Made by a program: the position numbers and the translations under genes. This document shows, one piece after another, positions 1 through 12,796 of a stretch of DNA of 64,000 bases (the stretch's first letter is position 1; each line of letters opens with the position of its first letter). The notes beneath the pieces were generated by a model that was not told the DNA's origin, made no database searches, and was given only the letters and a program-made list of their open reading frames with translations. Location of the stretch: the NCBI GenBank assembly GCA_023014335.1, contig JAECYW010000036.1:372001-436000 (forward strand). The letters run 5' to 3'. This DNA comes from Galerina marginata (Eukaryota > Basidiomycota > Agaricomycetes > Agaricales > Galerinaceae).

Positions 1-2468
1 TGGTCTTAGACATACCATTAACGACTTACTACTCGTCCGATGACTCCTTTGCCGTTCCCGGTTGCAGTTACTTAAGTGAGAATGCAACGGAATACGTGTC
101 GTGGATATTTATTCTGACGTAGTTCTCTGCTGGATTCATGAGTCTCCCCTAATTACTTCCCTTCCGCGTGCATGGGTTTGACTTGATCCGAAATAACTCG
201 TGTACAGTTGTCAAAGGCACGTTTCATACAAGTTTATCCCGACCTTCCGTCATTTGATTACGCTGGCTCGAAATGCTACACCGACCTCCCAAATTGAACG
301 GTCCCATCGTCCATGGTGGCTCTTGTCACTCTTGTCTTACTTAGTTTCCGCCTTCTGGTACGGCTGGAATCAAGGATGCGTGATGAAACTAGTCGCCTAT
401 ACATACGTCGCCCACAATTGATATCCTCCTTCTTCGCCCTTACTCTTCTGGAACGTTCCCCGTGCCAAATGTGTTAGCTTTTCTAATGCCAACACGCCGG
501 TTGTCGCCATTTTATTGCATATTTAATATATCGTGCGTTTCATTTTTCCGTTTGACCTTGCTCAACCCTTTTTTTTGACTTCCCGAAATGCGATGGGCCG
601 CAAGTCCGACCTGGAGACACCATTTTATCGGATCGTCACTCTGATCATCGGTGAGTCCTGCCCACCCACACCTTCTCTTTTTATCTGCTCATCCTACATA
701 TAAATGTGTTCTGTTTCCCGTGTCTGCAACAAAGTCGCAACCAATGATTGCCTCTCCGAGTTTTTCGGTCCAGAAAAACTGCCTGATATCATTTGTTTGT
801 TGGAAAGCTTGGGGCACGCTAACTTGACAGAAGATGGATGCTTTTTGATCTTGTTCGCAATTTGACGATCACGACCTCGTTTCATCAGTCATTCGTCTTA
901 AATATATGATGGCATTTAAATTTCTCTTTACCTCCCTCTCGCGTGCTCACTAAATTCAGCTGTCAGCAGAGTTTAGGTCGTCGTTGGCCCTGTTCCTATG
1001 GCTTCACTCGGCAAGCGGCGCATTCCTGGCGTTGCTCATTTCTAACGGTGTTCCTCTTCAACTGCGCCGACTTGCGCCGACTTCTTGATTCGAAACATGA
1101 TGCATTGCCCCCGCTTGTTGCAAATCTCATCCACTACTTACGGCATTGTGATTTTTTTATCTAGAATACCGAATATCAGCAGCTCTAGATTGCCGATTGG
1201 ATGTGGTTTTTTTGATATTTCGTCGGCGGCCTGCCGACAGTCTATCGTTATGAGCGCAAGATGGATGAGGATGTCCTGAGATCATAGACTCGGGAATACC
1301 ATCATATATAGGATGGCGTTACATATTTTATAACATTCCAGGGTGTAATCTGACCATGCCGTGTAGATGCTGATTCTACTGCTGGATGAAAGGCCTTCCT
1401 TCGCTGAATTTCGCAGTACGGCTACCATTTTCTCACAATATGGCGGCTGGCATTAACAATTATGGGCCATCGTTGAGTAATTTAAGCATCTCGAACACGG
1501 AGATTATTTTCCAACAACCGCGATTGAATCACACCGGTCTGTTCCCCAAAAATTGCCCCTTCATAGTTCTAATCAGCCTTGAATGCATAAAAGGCGCCGC
1601 TTCTTCTGGGCTCATCTTTAGCTCTTTTGATCTAACGATGTCTGAAATCGGCCCCGGTGTTCTCTCCCCTCATATGCTTGACGCATTTCGTGACATTCAA
1701 TCGGCTCATTGTGCGCGAAGTAAGGCTTTGAAACTTACACAACAATCTCTGCTAACAAATCTCTCGTCCAGTGGCCTCGAATTCCTTAATCCTGTATGAT
1801 TATTGTGCGTGTTCAATGCATCCATATGGCGCATTCGAAGGCTGAAGTTTATCCCAGTGATAACCTTTGATAAAGAGGTGAAGAAAGTCGTTAATTTGTG
1901 GACTTCCGTCAAATTGATACCAAGAGGAATAGGTGGAATTAGTTTGGGTAAACCTTTGCCATGTGGCTTTCTAATCAATGTCCTAAAGCGCCAGCACACC
2001 TCTTAGAACAACAGGCGCTCTATAGCAAATGTCGTATTTTTTGTGGTTAGTTTTTGACTTTGACTTGTTCTTGGATCCATTTGAAAATATCTCGCAGAAT
2101 CGATATTACATCTTATTGTCTTCCGCGTCAGTTTTGTCCGCTAAATCCCTCCTCCATCAATCTAGCTAATACATCATCTACTGTGCCTAGGTTCAGCTCC
2201 TACGGTAACCCGAATGTTCTGGGACTCACCACATCTGAACTGAAAGAACATCCTAGCATTTTTGGTGCATGGTCTCACTGCTTCTGTACGTTCTCGCTGC
2301 CCAAAGCCGTCACAATTAACCGAGCATACTCTCCGCTCTGACATTTAGTTGTACGAATCTGTATTAAAAGTTGGAATACTCACCAACTAAACTTCGATTC
2401 TACCAATGAATTTTATAGCTGTAAGCCCAAAATTATACCGATCAACCTAATCCTTAAGATTTATTCAG
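1..2468. other. No convincing gene; gap before DUF6533 relic
   Basis: AT-rich sequence with only short open frames on both strands. The single point of note is an ATG at 593 followed by 58 open bases ending in a good GTGAGT donor at 651, which could be a first exon, but I found no convincing continuation. The open frame at 1386-1799 looks random: no family resemblance and no splice context. Confidence 0.5.
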
Positions 2469-2939
2469 GTAGAAAATATTTGGAATGGGAAGCCTGTACT
2501 GGTTTACTGGCCGTAATACTTGCTCAAGGTGCGTCCATTTAACCCTGTCCAGTATTATGTCAGTGTTCTGATGAGCCTAGCAGCGATTTTGCAGCTACGA
2601 ATCTACGCTCTCTATACTCGCAGCAAAAAAATTCTGACGTTGATGCTCGCATGCTATTTCGTTCAATTCGGGTTGTCGGGGTGGATGATAAACTGGAGCA
2701 ATCTATCTCAACTCCGAACTTCGATTATTTCCTTTGCGGGTGGGGAGTCCTGCGTATCCTCAAATGAAAATCCCCAACTCTACGATTTCTATATCCCCCC
2801 GATGATATTTGACGGTCTGTTATGCCTCTTAGCGCTCATTAAAGGGCTTCAGGAATTCAAATATCCCGGATCTTCCTTCCGTCATGGGCAAAGCCTTATT
2901 AAGATCCTGGTTCGGGATTCGGTCTTTTATTTCGCGATG
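2469..2939 (+). pseudogene. DUF6533-family membrane protein, broken
   Basis: After an ATTCAG acceptor the frame reads through the family's VEN-IW start, then meets an in-frame TAA at about 2512. Reading resumes as a multi-pass membrane segment with the typical LRIYALYTRSKK stretch, and it ends in ILVRDSVFYFAM next to a GTAAGT donor at 2940. DUF6533 proteins are basidiomycete multi-pass membrane proteins of unknown function, and this set of motifs is characteristic of them. No start codon exon and no downstream exon (normally ending in an N-x-R motif) can be found, so the copy is truncated at both ends as well as carrying a stop. Most likely a decayed gene. Confidence 0.65.
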
Positions 2940-3593
2940 TAAGTGCTCCCATTTCCTCTCTACTGTAACACGATACGAGTCTCCGTCACTTAGTATCACC
3001 ATAACCTATCTAGTCTGCACACTGTATCTCAGGTTTGAACCAGTGAGTCTCTGCCGACATGTGCTACATGCTCTAGTCTAATAACTTCAAAGCCTGCTTT
3101 GATTGATGCCTCCATAGGCTTTGCGCCTGCTATGTCCAGTATTTTAGCAAGTCGAGTTTTATTCAACCTTCGCGAAGCAGGCCTCAAAACATCAGAAGTA
3201 TATTCTACCCCACAAGAAGTACAGTTTAGATAAAAAATTATGCTCGACTGAAGGTTAGAAAAGTTTAGATTAGCCTCTTTAAGAAGGTTGATGTCCAATC
3301 AAAGGCGCTACAGTTATGATTCATTGCGTACCGGCTTAAGGTCGAATTTGAAAGTTTATAACTTAAAGTCCTAGTTATAGGAGGTCACCGAACGACAGTG
3401 ACATTGAGACGACTCGGAGCGACGATAACTGTTAATTCAACATCAATATGGGCAAGAAGAGGGCAAATATTTCGACAAAAAAACGCGTACTGTTGGTAAA
3501 TTAAAAGACTAATCAGAAAATTTAACAAAGCGCAAAAGAAAACCACGAAATGACCAAGATCGCACCGTCCAACTTCAATTACCGCTCCTCACT

Positions 3594-6151
3594 CTAATCT
3601 TCAGCGTCGCCCTTGACCGCGCTCCCATTTCCATCAGGGGTCCTCGCCCCTCCCTCGTCCCTATTCTCCAGACTACCTATCTTCTCCCCACCTCCATCGA
3701 TTCCCAGAGCCATGTCCACATCGTCGCGCTTCAACTCCACCACGCGTACCGGCGTTTTCTTCCCTTTCTCCTTCCTATTCCTCGTCCCACTTTCCCGCCC
3801 ACCGCGCTTCCCACTCCCAGCTATCGCGTCAAACCCGACCTGACGCGAAGGTCCGGCTTCTCCTCGATCGGAACCGCCAGATCGAGGCTTGACGATGCCT
3901 ATGATGCCGCCACTACCCGCCCTGCTGCTGCCATCGTTGCCAAAGATCGCTTGTATGTCACTCTCATTAGGAGAACCAGCACCGCGTTCCCAAGAGCTCG
4001 AGGAGTTCGGAGGGCCTGAATTGCTACCTGAGAAGATGTCGAACCAGCTTTCGGTTCTACTCGAGTCGTGAGGCGTAGCTGGGTCAACTATAATGCCGAG
4101 AACGGAGAAAAGGAGACAAAGCGTCAGCAAACCGAATATATGCTATCGCGAATGATGAATGGGGGCAAGGGAAGAACATACCGTTAACACCACTCGAAGA
4201 CCCGCTCATCCTACTCGATACCCTCGAAAATCCCCTAGGTGGCGAAGGCGGGCGGCCGCCTTCGAACATCGGCCAATCCAATCCCAAACCCGGTTTCCTA
4301 GCTTCAATTCCCCTATCTCTCACCACGCCCGGCTGCTCCAGATCATGCGACTGCGACTGCGACTGCCGGCGGCTCCGTTCATCTGCCCCAAGGAAAGCAG
4401 TAAACATATCCCTACCCTGCACTGAAGAGTGGGACGCTGGCCCTCCGCTCGCCACGCAGCCTAAATTGGGTTGAGAAGACGCATACATTTTGGACGGCGG
4501 GTTGTTTGAAGGCTCGAAGCTTCCCCTAGGAGTACTTGGGAGCGCTGGGTCGAACCTCCCCGAACCTCCGCTGGGAGTTTGGGTTTGGCTGCGAATATCG
4601 GGGAGCGACCCCACATCCGTCGCAAAACTCGACCGAGTAGCGGTGCCAGCGCGTTTGTACTCAGCAACCGGCCGGTACCCTGGCCCATACTCCATATGGA
4701 GCGGGACGAAAGCGGGAGGAGAAGAAGAGGGTGGTGGGAAGAGTGAGGTATACGGGCCTTGTTGCTGCTGGTACATTCGGGAGAGTCCTTGGGTGTAGTA
4801 AGGCCTCGAGTGAGTTGGTAGAGTTGAATCCGAGTTTGCGTGTCCTTGTCCTTGTCCTGGTACTGGGAGAACGCGTCCACTATGCCGCCCTGGGTCATGG
4901 CCTAATCCACTTCCGTTCAAACCCACATCACCAGTCAACCCTACGCTCGCTGGAGATCGGCGCCCGGGGTCCATGCTGTCCAATGTCGATCGCTGACGCT
5001 TTGCAGGGCGAGGATTGACGCTTGAACTACGGTCGTTCGAGACGGGGAGGTGGGACGAAATCCCGGTGGTGGTACTTAAGCCGTTCACTAGACCGCCGAT
5101 GCCAGCGCCGACGCTGCTGGAAGAGTGAATAGGTGGAGGAGCCTGGGCTTGCGAGTGTGAATGTGGATACGAAGAACTGCTGTACGGCTTGGAATTGCTC
5201 TATACAACGCGAGATAAGAGAAAGAGTTCAAACGAGAACGATACAGGAAACGTACGTTTTGGAGATCTATGTCAACATCTCTCGATAACTTCGCCTTCTC
5301 TCCGTTTTTCCTCCTCTTGCCTTTCGCGTTGGAACCACCGCTGGCTTTCGGGGCAGGCAGGTCGCGGTGAGACACCGGTTTCTCGTCGGATTCGTCGCCA
5401 TCTATTCTAATGTATTCCTCATCCCCGTCCTCGTCCTCGTTATCCTTCACGTTCGATGCACCAGAGAAGTCGACTGGCCCTCGTAAGTCGTTTTCGCCCT
5501 GGTACTGTAGACGAGCACGGTTTGAGCAATAAGAATGAGTGGAGAGGTAACAACGTACCCTGAGTTGGCGCTGCACGATATCCCTGATATCAACTGAGCT
5601 GTATTGGTGCAGCTTCGTGTCGTGTCCAGGTTTATCTTCTGTGATGTTAAAAATAGAATAGGTCAATTGTCATCGATGAACGAGGAAAGTTGAGAACGAA
5701 CCGAAGATGATGACCGCAACATCGACTGAGCACAGAACGCCAAGTTCGTATGCCTTCTTGAACAAGCCGTTCTTGCGCTGCTCATGTCGAACGGGTGGTT
5801 GAGGTTGGCAGGCGGAGGAAAAGTGGTTGAATGTTGAGTGAGGAGATAAGAATAGCACCGTGAAAACGCCAAGACCATCAGTAAACAAAAATAGGACGCG
5901 AAATGAACGTGGAGGTCTACATACCTTTGCAAATGTGACTGCGCGGTTTCTTTCTTGCTAAAGGGTCATGAAAAAAGAGTGTTAGTACGTTGTGTTGAGA
6001 GAACGAAAGAGATGAGAAGGGAAATCCGAGTGACGAAAGCCACGAAACTCGACAATGAGTCGACATCAAGGAAAAGAAAACGCGAAGGCAGAAGTGGCAC
6101 CAAGAATTAACTCACCGCGATAGGTTGTATGTCGATCTTCCTCCTGCCCAT
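3594..6151 (-). CDS. MADS-box transcription factor, MEF2/Rlm1-Smp1 type
   Basis: Sequence-specific DNA-binding regulator acting in the nucleus as a dimer; fungal MEF2-type members often act downstream of the cell-wall-integrity MAP kinase. Seven exons join in frame to 661 residues: 6151-6116, 5957-5925, 5777-5702, 5638-5559, 5504-5256, 5199-4182 and 4087-3594. The N-terminus starts [11 protein letters not shown], then [11 protein letters not shown], then [20 protein letters not shown], an intact MADS domain (residues 1 to about 58). A MEF2-like extension ([18 protein letters not shown]) follows. The rest is disordered: an acidic stretch, a basic [10 protein letters not shown] segment, and long Ser/Pro/Gln-rich regions with a QQQQ run. 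Exons 1 and 2 are only 36 and 33 nt. All splice sites are GT-AG and phases agree, so the gene looks functional. The start was chosen because it gives the canonical MADS N-terminus. Confidence 0.93.
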
Positions 6152-8430
6152 TGTACTTCCAGTATTGATTGAATGTCAGGCGGATAGGTGGCGGGAAACG
6201 AAGAGAGGAGAAAAAAACCCCGATGACGAATCGCAAGCCGCAGCCCCATCAGCCGGCACGCAACTTCGGAGCTCGAATTCAGGGGGACTTAATCATCTCC
6301 TTGTTTGGGATCGTTACGGCTTTCTCGAACGTCTCCATGTTGAACGACGGCGTCCACGCTCGGGAGGCTCAGTTGCACGCTGAGAGCGTCAGGATCGCTT
6401 TGTCTTCATAATGGAATGGATTTTTGCGTTTACTTGATCGAGTGATCCCCACCTCGTCATGGTCGGCATGCTTCAAGCCCTGAAGTTCTGAAGGATGGCA
6501 GCCTGTCGCCCCCACGGTTCTCCTTCAACTCCTCAGTGTATGCAGAAAGAAAACCTCGCAACAAGTAGCAGAAAATATGACTCTCTCTATTTCCAGATGG
6601 AATTGTTCGACAGGTCCCTCATCTGGGCTTTCGAGAAATTCTTCGTGAGCCTAGAATGCATAATTCGCACAAACGCCTCCTTTTGAATCAGTAAAAAGTA
6701 TCTCTCAAAGGGTAATCGGAGACACAGTTTCTGTCCACAATGCATCGAATATCCATGCACTCGCAGACTCAAAAATCGTGGTAAAACCTCGATTATATAC
6801 TCGACGGCTGCGGCTATTCGAAACTCAAGGAAATCTACCTGCCCCCGGAGAATCTCTCTGCCTAAAATTGGCTTAAATCGTGTCATTGTGACCTAACAAT
6901 TGCAGAGGGATCGGGTATAAATTGTTCTACAGATTGACTGATAGGCAAGATGCAGACGACGGGAAAGTCCTGCTGGGACCAAAGCGCGCAGGAGGTATAT
7001 GTAGGGCTGAGTCAAGTACACGGAAACCAGTCTGAATGAAGATCCCTCGACACAAAAATACAAAGATCGATGGAACTGGTTACTGGATGGAATAATTGGT
7101 GGATTTGCTAGACTCTGAACACGAAGGCTGAGGGAAATAGTGCCGATAGGTGATTATCTTATCTTATCAATGGCCACCGTAGATATACACAGACAAACAT
7201 CCACTATGTTCGTTTTCAAGCTGCGGTGGAGTTTCTGAGGACAACTTCAATCAGGTAAGTACGGGTACGATTTATTCTTTGTAACGTCCGTTAGGACACT
7301 GACATTCTCTCGTGAACTCCATTTCTCTAGTTCCCAACTTTCTGACTGGCACTCGCTGGGTTTAAGGCATCCCTCAGATTCTCTCGCACCTTGCTATGAC
7401 TTTTTCCTACTTGATACGGCCGGCTTGTGGTCTCGACTCATCGTCAACTCCATTCTCTCGGCTTGCCTAAAGTTATTCAAAAAGTGGATAACGATTACTT
7501 TTGGACATCATGGCGCATATTCTCAGTCACCGCGGCCTTTGACCGAGGCCACTCCGCCCTGAAACCCGTGCTTTTTATGTCCTCCTCTGATGGCCCGCAT
7601 GTCTGGTTTTGTTTCTGCCCCACAGCTGCACTTGAACGGTATTCTAATGTCCATAAATTGGTGGACCTAGCTATCTGTGGATTCAAACGCGCACTGTTTC
7701 CCGGATTTTTGCCACCGCACCATCTAAATACGAACCAACTTTCCTCATATCGTGCGTCAATATCATAACTCCGCAAAATTGTTGCCACTAACGTTACCGC
7801 TAGCTCCAGCGGCCCGTATATTTCACACTCAATGTAAGCATTCCTCGACTACTTCACCAGAATGCTGACTCGACGTGCAACAGTGCCAAAAGAACACCTG
7901 GGTCAAAAATAGGCCGGTCTTCATGGGGGTCTAAATGCATGTTTAGCTCAGGTGTAGAGGCAATAATAGGGGGCTAAAGCGGTACAGAACATTGCCTCGA
8001 ATACTCGCATCGAGGTAAATATATCATCGTCTTTTTCATGTCACCTCTATCTCAGTCCCTTTCTTCTCAGCGGACTATTCGTTTATCCCGCGTACTCTCA
8101 GAGGACCGTCTACCTCCACGCTATCGTCGGTGACACTTACGTTCTCGTTGGAGTCCTGCCTACTTTCAAACCGGTTTTCAGCGTCACTTGACGCAGCTAC
8201 ACACGATTTTTTCCCTTCAAGAAGGAAGTTCTCGCCCAAGCAGATTTGTTTTTGCTTTCGCCATTCGATGCGCCATCGTACTGCGGCCCGACATCTGCCT
8301 GAAATCGACTCTAACCATCGCACGGATCTTTCATCCACGGCTTAAATATGCTGGTTCCATTTGGGACTTGCGTAGACCTCCTCTTCGCCCCCACCTTTCG
8401 GCACTCGCACACCTAGTATTTATTCAGAGT
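6152..8430. other. Intergenic region between MADS gene and transporter
   Basis: Upstream regions of two divergent genes. There are CT-rich stretches near 8040-8080, of the kind often seen before fungal start sites. Open frames here (for example 6587-6886 and 7427-7768) show no family features. I see no RNA gene or repeat. Confidence 0.5.
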
Positions 8431-11400
8431 ATGGGCGCAGGAGCTACAGCCACTAGCGCTCCCGGCGATGTTTGCAGCTATGAACATCTCCTTGACCAGA
8501 GACCGCGGTACTAGAATCGTCGTACGTTCTTCGCCATCTTCGCTCCGATAAAATTCCACTGAAGCGAGTCTAGGATTGCTCTTGTTGAACTTTTGGATCG
8601 TTATAGTGTATGCTTCCCCTTTTGATTCATTCACTAACTCTTTCTATTTGGAGGTTATACTAGGCTTGTGACGTCCTCTACGAACGGATATGATGGCAAG
8701 TTATTTCTTAATCGTCGGTTGATCTATAGCGTCTCATATTCCTCCGGAAATTTCAGGTGGCATGGTTAGTGAGTCCAAACGCTTTAGTCTCGATGCCCGT
8801 CGAAATCTCAACGAATCCAAGACGGTTTGCAATCTCTTCCCCAATGGCAAAGTGCTTTCCACCACCCCACCGGTGGATCGGTAACTATCCAAACCATCCC
8901 ACAGTTCGTAGTCGATCATTAACATGCAGCTTGGCCTGCTGGGAGCTATTCAGGTACGATGTTATCCCCCTCTCTCGATTCATGCGCTTTCGTTCGACTC
9001 GCCTTCCTGAACACAGAACATCGGGTCGCTTTCGGATCTCCCGTTTGCGCCTTACATGGCTGATATCATGGGACGGAAGTCCTGTACTGTATCGTTTAGG
9101 GAGCGTGCTTGATGATAATAGGGACAGTCATCCAAACGGCCTCGCAGAACGTGCATATGTTCATTGATGCTCGGTGGGTTTATTTACAATTTGACGTGCA
9201 ATACAGCCTGCGGCTGAATCAAGTCTTAATTACGACGCTACATAGTTGGCTCATTGGCTTTGGACTTAACTTCGCCGCTACGGGTTCGCCAATGTTGATC
9301 TCGGAACTGGCATATCCAAGTGAGTTCAATTTTATATCCTGCACCTTCTTTGAGAATATTGACGTCTTCCAAAGAGGACAAATAACCTCGCTTTATAACA
9401 GCTTATGGTAGGCTCAATGCGATTGTTGACCTCTTCTTTTTTAATCGATTGATTACAGGATCTTCGGGAGCATAATTGCTGCTTGGACTGTACGTATTAG
9501 TACACACATCATCGCAAATTCCAAATTAAGCGCCCAATTACAGACTTTCGGGACGTTCCACATCGACACGAGCTGGTCATGGAGAATTCCGTCAGCTATC
9601 CAAGGCTTCCCCTCCGTAATTCAGCTATGCTTGATTTGGTTCGTACCCGAATCACCAAGATGGCTGGTGAGCAAGGGAAGGTGCGTCATTCTCGCTCCAC
9701 TGCCTATAAGGTCTACTAACGATAGCCTTCCCAGAGAGGAAGAAGCTCTTCGCACACTGGCATATTATCACGCCAACGGAAATGAGTACGAACTCATCTT
9801 TTTTTGAGTTCTATAATCTGGCTGATTACTTCTTTTCTTTTATATAGAAGACCCTCTCGTCGAATACGAATTCCACGAAATCCGGGCAACTATCCACCTC
9901 GACAGTGAAGTAGCTAAGAGTGTTGGGTGGCTAACGCTTTTCAAAACACCCGGCAATAGGAAACGCATGAGGATTATCATCGCGATTGCCTTTTTCTCGC
10001 AGTGGTCTGGGAACGGATTGGCGTAATTTTCTCATTTTCGCGTTCGAAATTGGGCTCTACTGATTCATTGACATCAGCTCATATTGCAAGTGAGATTAAC
10101 ACGACCGATTGGCCTAACTAATAAAGTTTCCCATAGACCTCAATAAAGTCCTTGACGCAATTGGAAGTTCGTTTGTTCTTCTGCTAGTTTATCGGACGCA
10201 TATACTGACTCGCATAACGCGTACAGTAAATATCCCTACGATCCAGCTTCTGATCGTACGTTTTTTCTCATTGCTACTGTTTCTTATAATTTATTTTGAC
10301 AGTTTCAGCATGGAATCCTTTCGATCTACAGCTTCGCCCTTTGCATTTTCGCTTCCCTCTACTGCGGTAAAATCGGACGGAGAAAAATATTTCTCATATC
10401 TACAGCAGGTCAGTCTCGTTGCGAGCTGCAAAATATATTGAGTTTTCGAGGTGCTTATATATGTAAAATAGGCATGCTAGTAGCGTGGATTCTCGAGACA
10501 GTTTGTTTTGCACTCTACACCGAGAAGGGAAATCCAGCGACAGCTCATATGTTTATTGCCATGATCAGTAAGAATTCCTGACCTTCAGTTGCTTTGATAT
10601 ACTTGTCTAATTCTGGCCGCACCACTAGTCTTATTTTCCACATTTTACAAGGTAAGACTGTCATAATTTCGATGAAAAATCGTGTTCCAACACTCCACTT
10701 AATTTCAGCTGGCCTGTTCTCCCCTTATCGTTACGTGAGTAGAGTTTGTCGACCAATATTCTGGAAACCAACCCGAAGAATTCCTGTACTGACGCCTTTC
10801 CAGGTATATGATCGAAATCTTACCATATAACCTGCGGTCGAGAGGCTTTACCGTTTTCAATTTCACGATTTGTCTGTCGTTAATCTTTAACCAGTAAGGG
10901 GCGTATTTGGCTGTCCCAAATTCGATGGCTCACTCTACCGCTAAAGATATGTCAATCCGATTCCGCTTCAAAAGTAAGTTCCGCTGTTGGCTCGGAGTCA
11001 AACGGATTGACTGTTCTGACCAATCCATTCTGTAGCATTGGATGGAAGTATTATGTGCGTAATTCTTTGCGAATGGAAATAGCAAATTGCTGACGTATAT
11101 CTACAAAAATGTAGACCGTTTAGATAGCTTGGCTATCGTTCGAGCTGGTATTTATTTGGTTGTACCTCGTCGAGACCAAGAACGTAGGTTTTACCTACAC
11201 CTTGATGATCATCTATCATTTCTAATTTAACTCCTCTCAGCGCACATTGGAAGAAACAGCGGCGTAAGCTCCATCTTGAAATAAATTAATCCAAATAAGT
11301 TAACTCTTTCCAGGATATTTGACGGGGAAGACGAAGTCGCAATGATCGAACAACTCGGTAAAAATGTGGCCCAAGGAGACGATTCGAATTCTTCGGACCG

Positions 11401-11443
11401 TCATGTGGAAAGTATGGACGAAAAAGAAGAGATTAAGGACTGA
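8431..11443 (+). pseudogene. MFS sugar (lactose/hexose permease-like) transporter, probably disabled
   Basis: Plasma-membrane sugar:proton symporter family, normally 12 transmembrane helices and about 520 residues. Roughly 18 short exons splice in frame and recover most of the protein: NGYDG (8680-8696), NGLQSLPQW, NIGSLSDLPFAPY, MGRK, IIGTVIQTASQN, WRIPSAIQGFPSVIQ, PESPRWLVSKGR, YYLNKVLDAIG, GKIGRRK, IEILPYNLRSRGFTVFNF, VETKN and NRTLEETAAIFDGEDE, stop at 11441-11443. Two introns start with GC instead of GT (8696 and 10086), each with a perfect GCAAGT donor. Damage: between GRK and IIGT (9077-9110) the frame shifts and carries a stop. At 11110 an aligned Tyr codon is TAG unless a different acceptor skips it. 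The first exon is uncertain; an ATG at 8431 is one candidate. It could be a recent pseudogene or contain sequence errors. Confidence 0.75.
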
Positions 11444-12269
11444 AATGCCCGGGGGTTTGTTTTCTTGCGTTCAAAAACACGGACGATGTTCGCTGACAGT
11501 AGCATATGTAACACCTCCCGATGACTCATGGGAAACTGATTGAATATAAATTGTGATGAAGCGTGAAAACTACAAACACTAGGACTTGTCCACCAAAGGT
11601 CGGCAACAGCCACACCTAGGCACTGAGCCTGCGAGTTGACAAACGGCTTTACGATTGGGCTGTTGAGTACCAATCTTGGGACTTACTTCGAACTCCTGGA
11701 CTAGAAAATCTTCATGATAGTAGCAACTGAGTTGAGCGATTACCATTTGGCGTAAGTGATTGATAAACGGTCAATGATTGACAAAACAAAAACAAAAAAC
11801 TATTCGAGCAGGATATTTCGTAATCGAATTACTCGATAAAGTGAAAGGCAACGTTCATGAGGAGGTCCCTGGGCTGGGGCCTCACGTTGAAGCAAGAAGG
11901 GCCGTACGGAAACTGTTCGCGTCGTAATGTCAGAAGTTGGCGGTAAACGGAGACGACCCTTGGTTTCGTCCCAACATACAAACAATCTTTCGGTCGCTTG
12001 GATTGCGACTACGGAGTCAAAGTTCCGATCGACGTCGCCGTGTGCGACTGGATCTGCATTTTTGTCCGTAATCAGGCGTAGGTGCTCGTGTTGGGTATGC
12101 CGTGTTTTCAGAGTCGCCGAGGGGTGTCGAAAATTTAAAGGTAAGCTATTTATTCCCTAGCCTTGAATCTTTAAACAGGTCCTAAGGAGCTTTAATAAAC
12201 GGTATATACATAATGAAGAGATGAGACGTACAATCTATCACACTGGCGTCACCCAAAGCAGTCAACCTA
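11444..12269. other. Gap with no recognisable gene
   Basis: Short open frames only, on both strands. The transporter's 3' untranslated region would fall in the first few hundred bases. No repeat or RNA gene seen. Confidence 0.45.
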
Positions 12270-12660
12270 ATGGGATCACGATATGCATTCCTCCAGCTTT
12301 TGGATGAGGTACTGGATAGATTGATTTTAGAATTAGGTTTTCGAGAGGTACTTAAAATTGGTCGCCTGACCAGCACTAATGATTCATCGACAAAATATAT
12401 TCACCGCCAGGCAATATGGAAAATCGTCAGCGCTCAGTTACTTGAAGGGGCATAGTGCGTATTTCATATCTGCGGCGCATACCGATTATCGACTCATCCG
12501 AGGTTAAACATTCAATAGGACCTGTGGAAGTCCAGACTCCATAAGTTACGACAACCAAAGCCTACGGAGAAATGGAAGTTGCTTAGAAGAGTAGATTCAT
12601 TTATTCTTGAATCTTGCCTGATTCATCATTGCTACAACAAAGAAGGACGAGCATTTCAGG
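12270..12660 (+). pseudogene. Possible F-box protein remnant
   Basis: The reading LLDEVLDRLI...FREVLKI...AIWKIVS is spaced like an F-box helix set (DEVL-x-RI ... FREVL ... LW). About 70 bases on, a second open stretch (12521-12660) contains DLWKSRLHKLRQPKP and runs to a GTAACA donor. The two stretches do not join in the same phase through any good splice pair, and nothing follows. I infer a decayed F-box gene; chance resemblance is possible. Confidence 0.3.
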
Positions 12661-12796
12661 TAACAACTCCAGGAAAAGTTAACGATTTAGTTCAAGGAAA
12701 CGACGACGAAGTGGCAAATGAGGTTTTCTAGAGTGTGTACTAGGTAGAATTTATGAATTTCACAGACAGTAGTATGCACTTCCATCTAATCGCCTC

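Noticed and set aside
3613..5410. Plus-strand frames across the MADS gene
   Set aside because: They are shadows of the spliced minus-strand gene, whose MADS domain fixes strand and frame.
9077..9092. 16-nt G-T...A-G stretch (GTACTG...TTTAG) as an intron removing the transporter's stop
   Set aside because: Far below the shortest fungal introns; a frame lesion is more likely.
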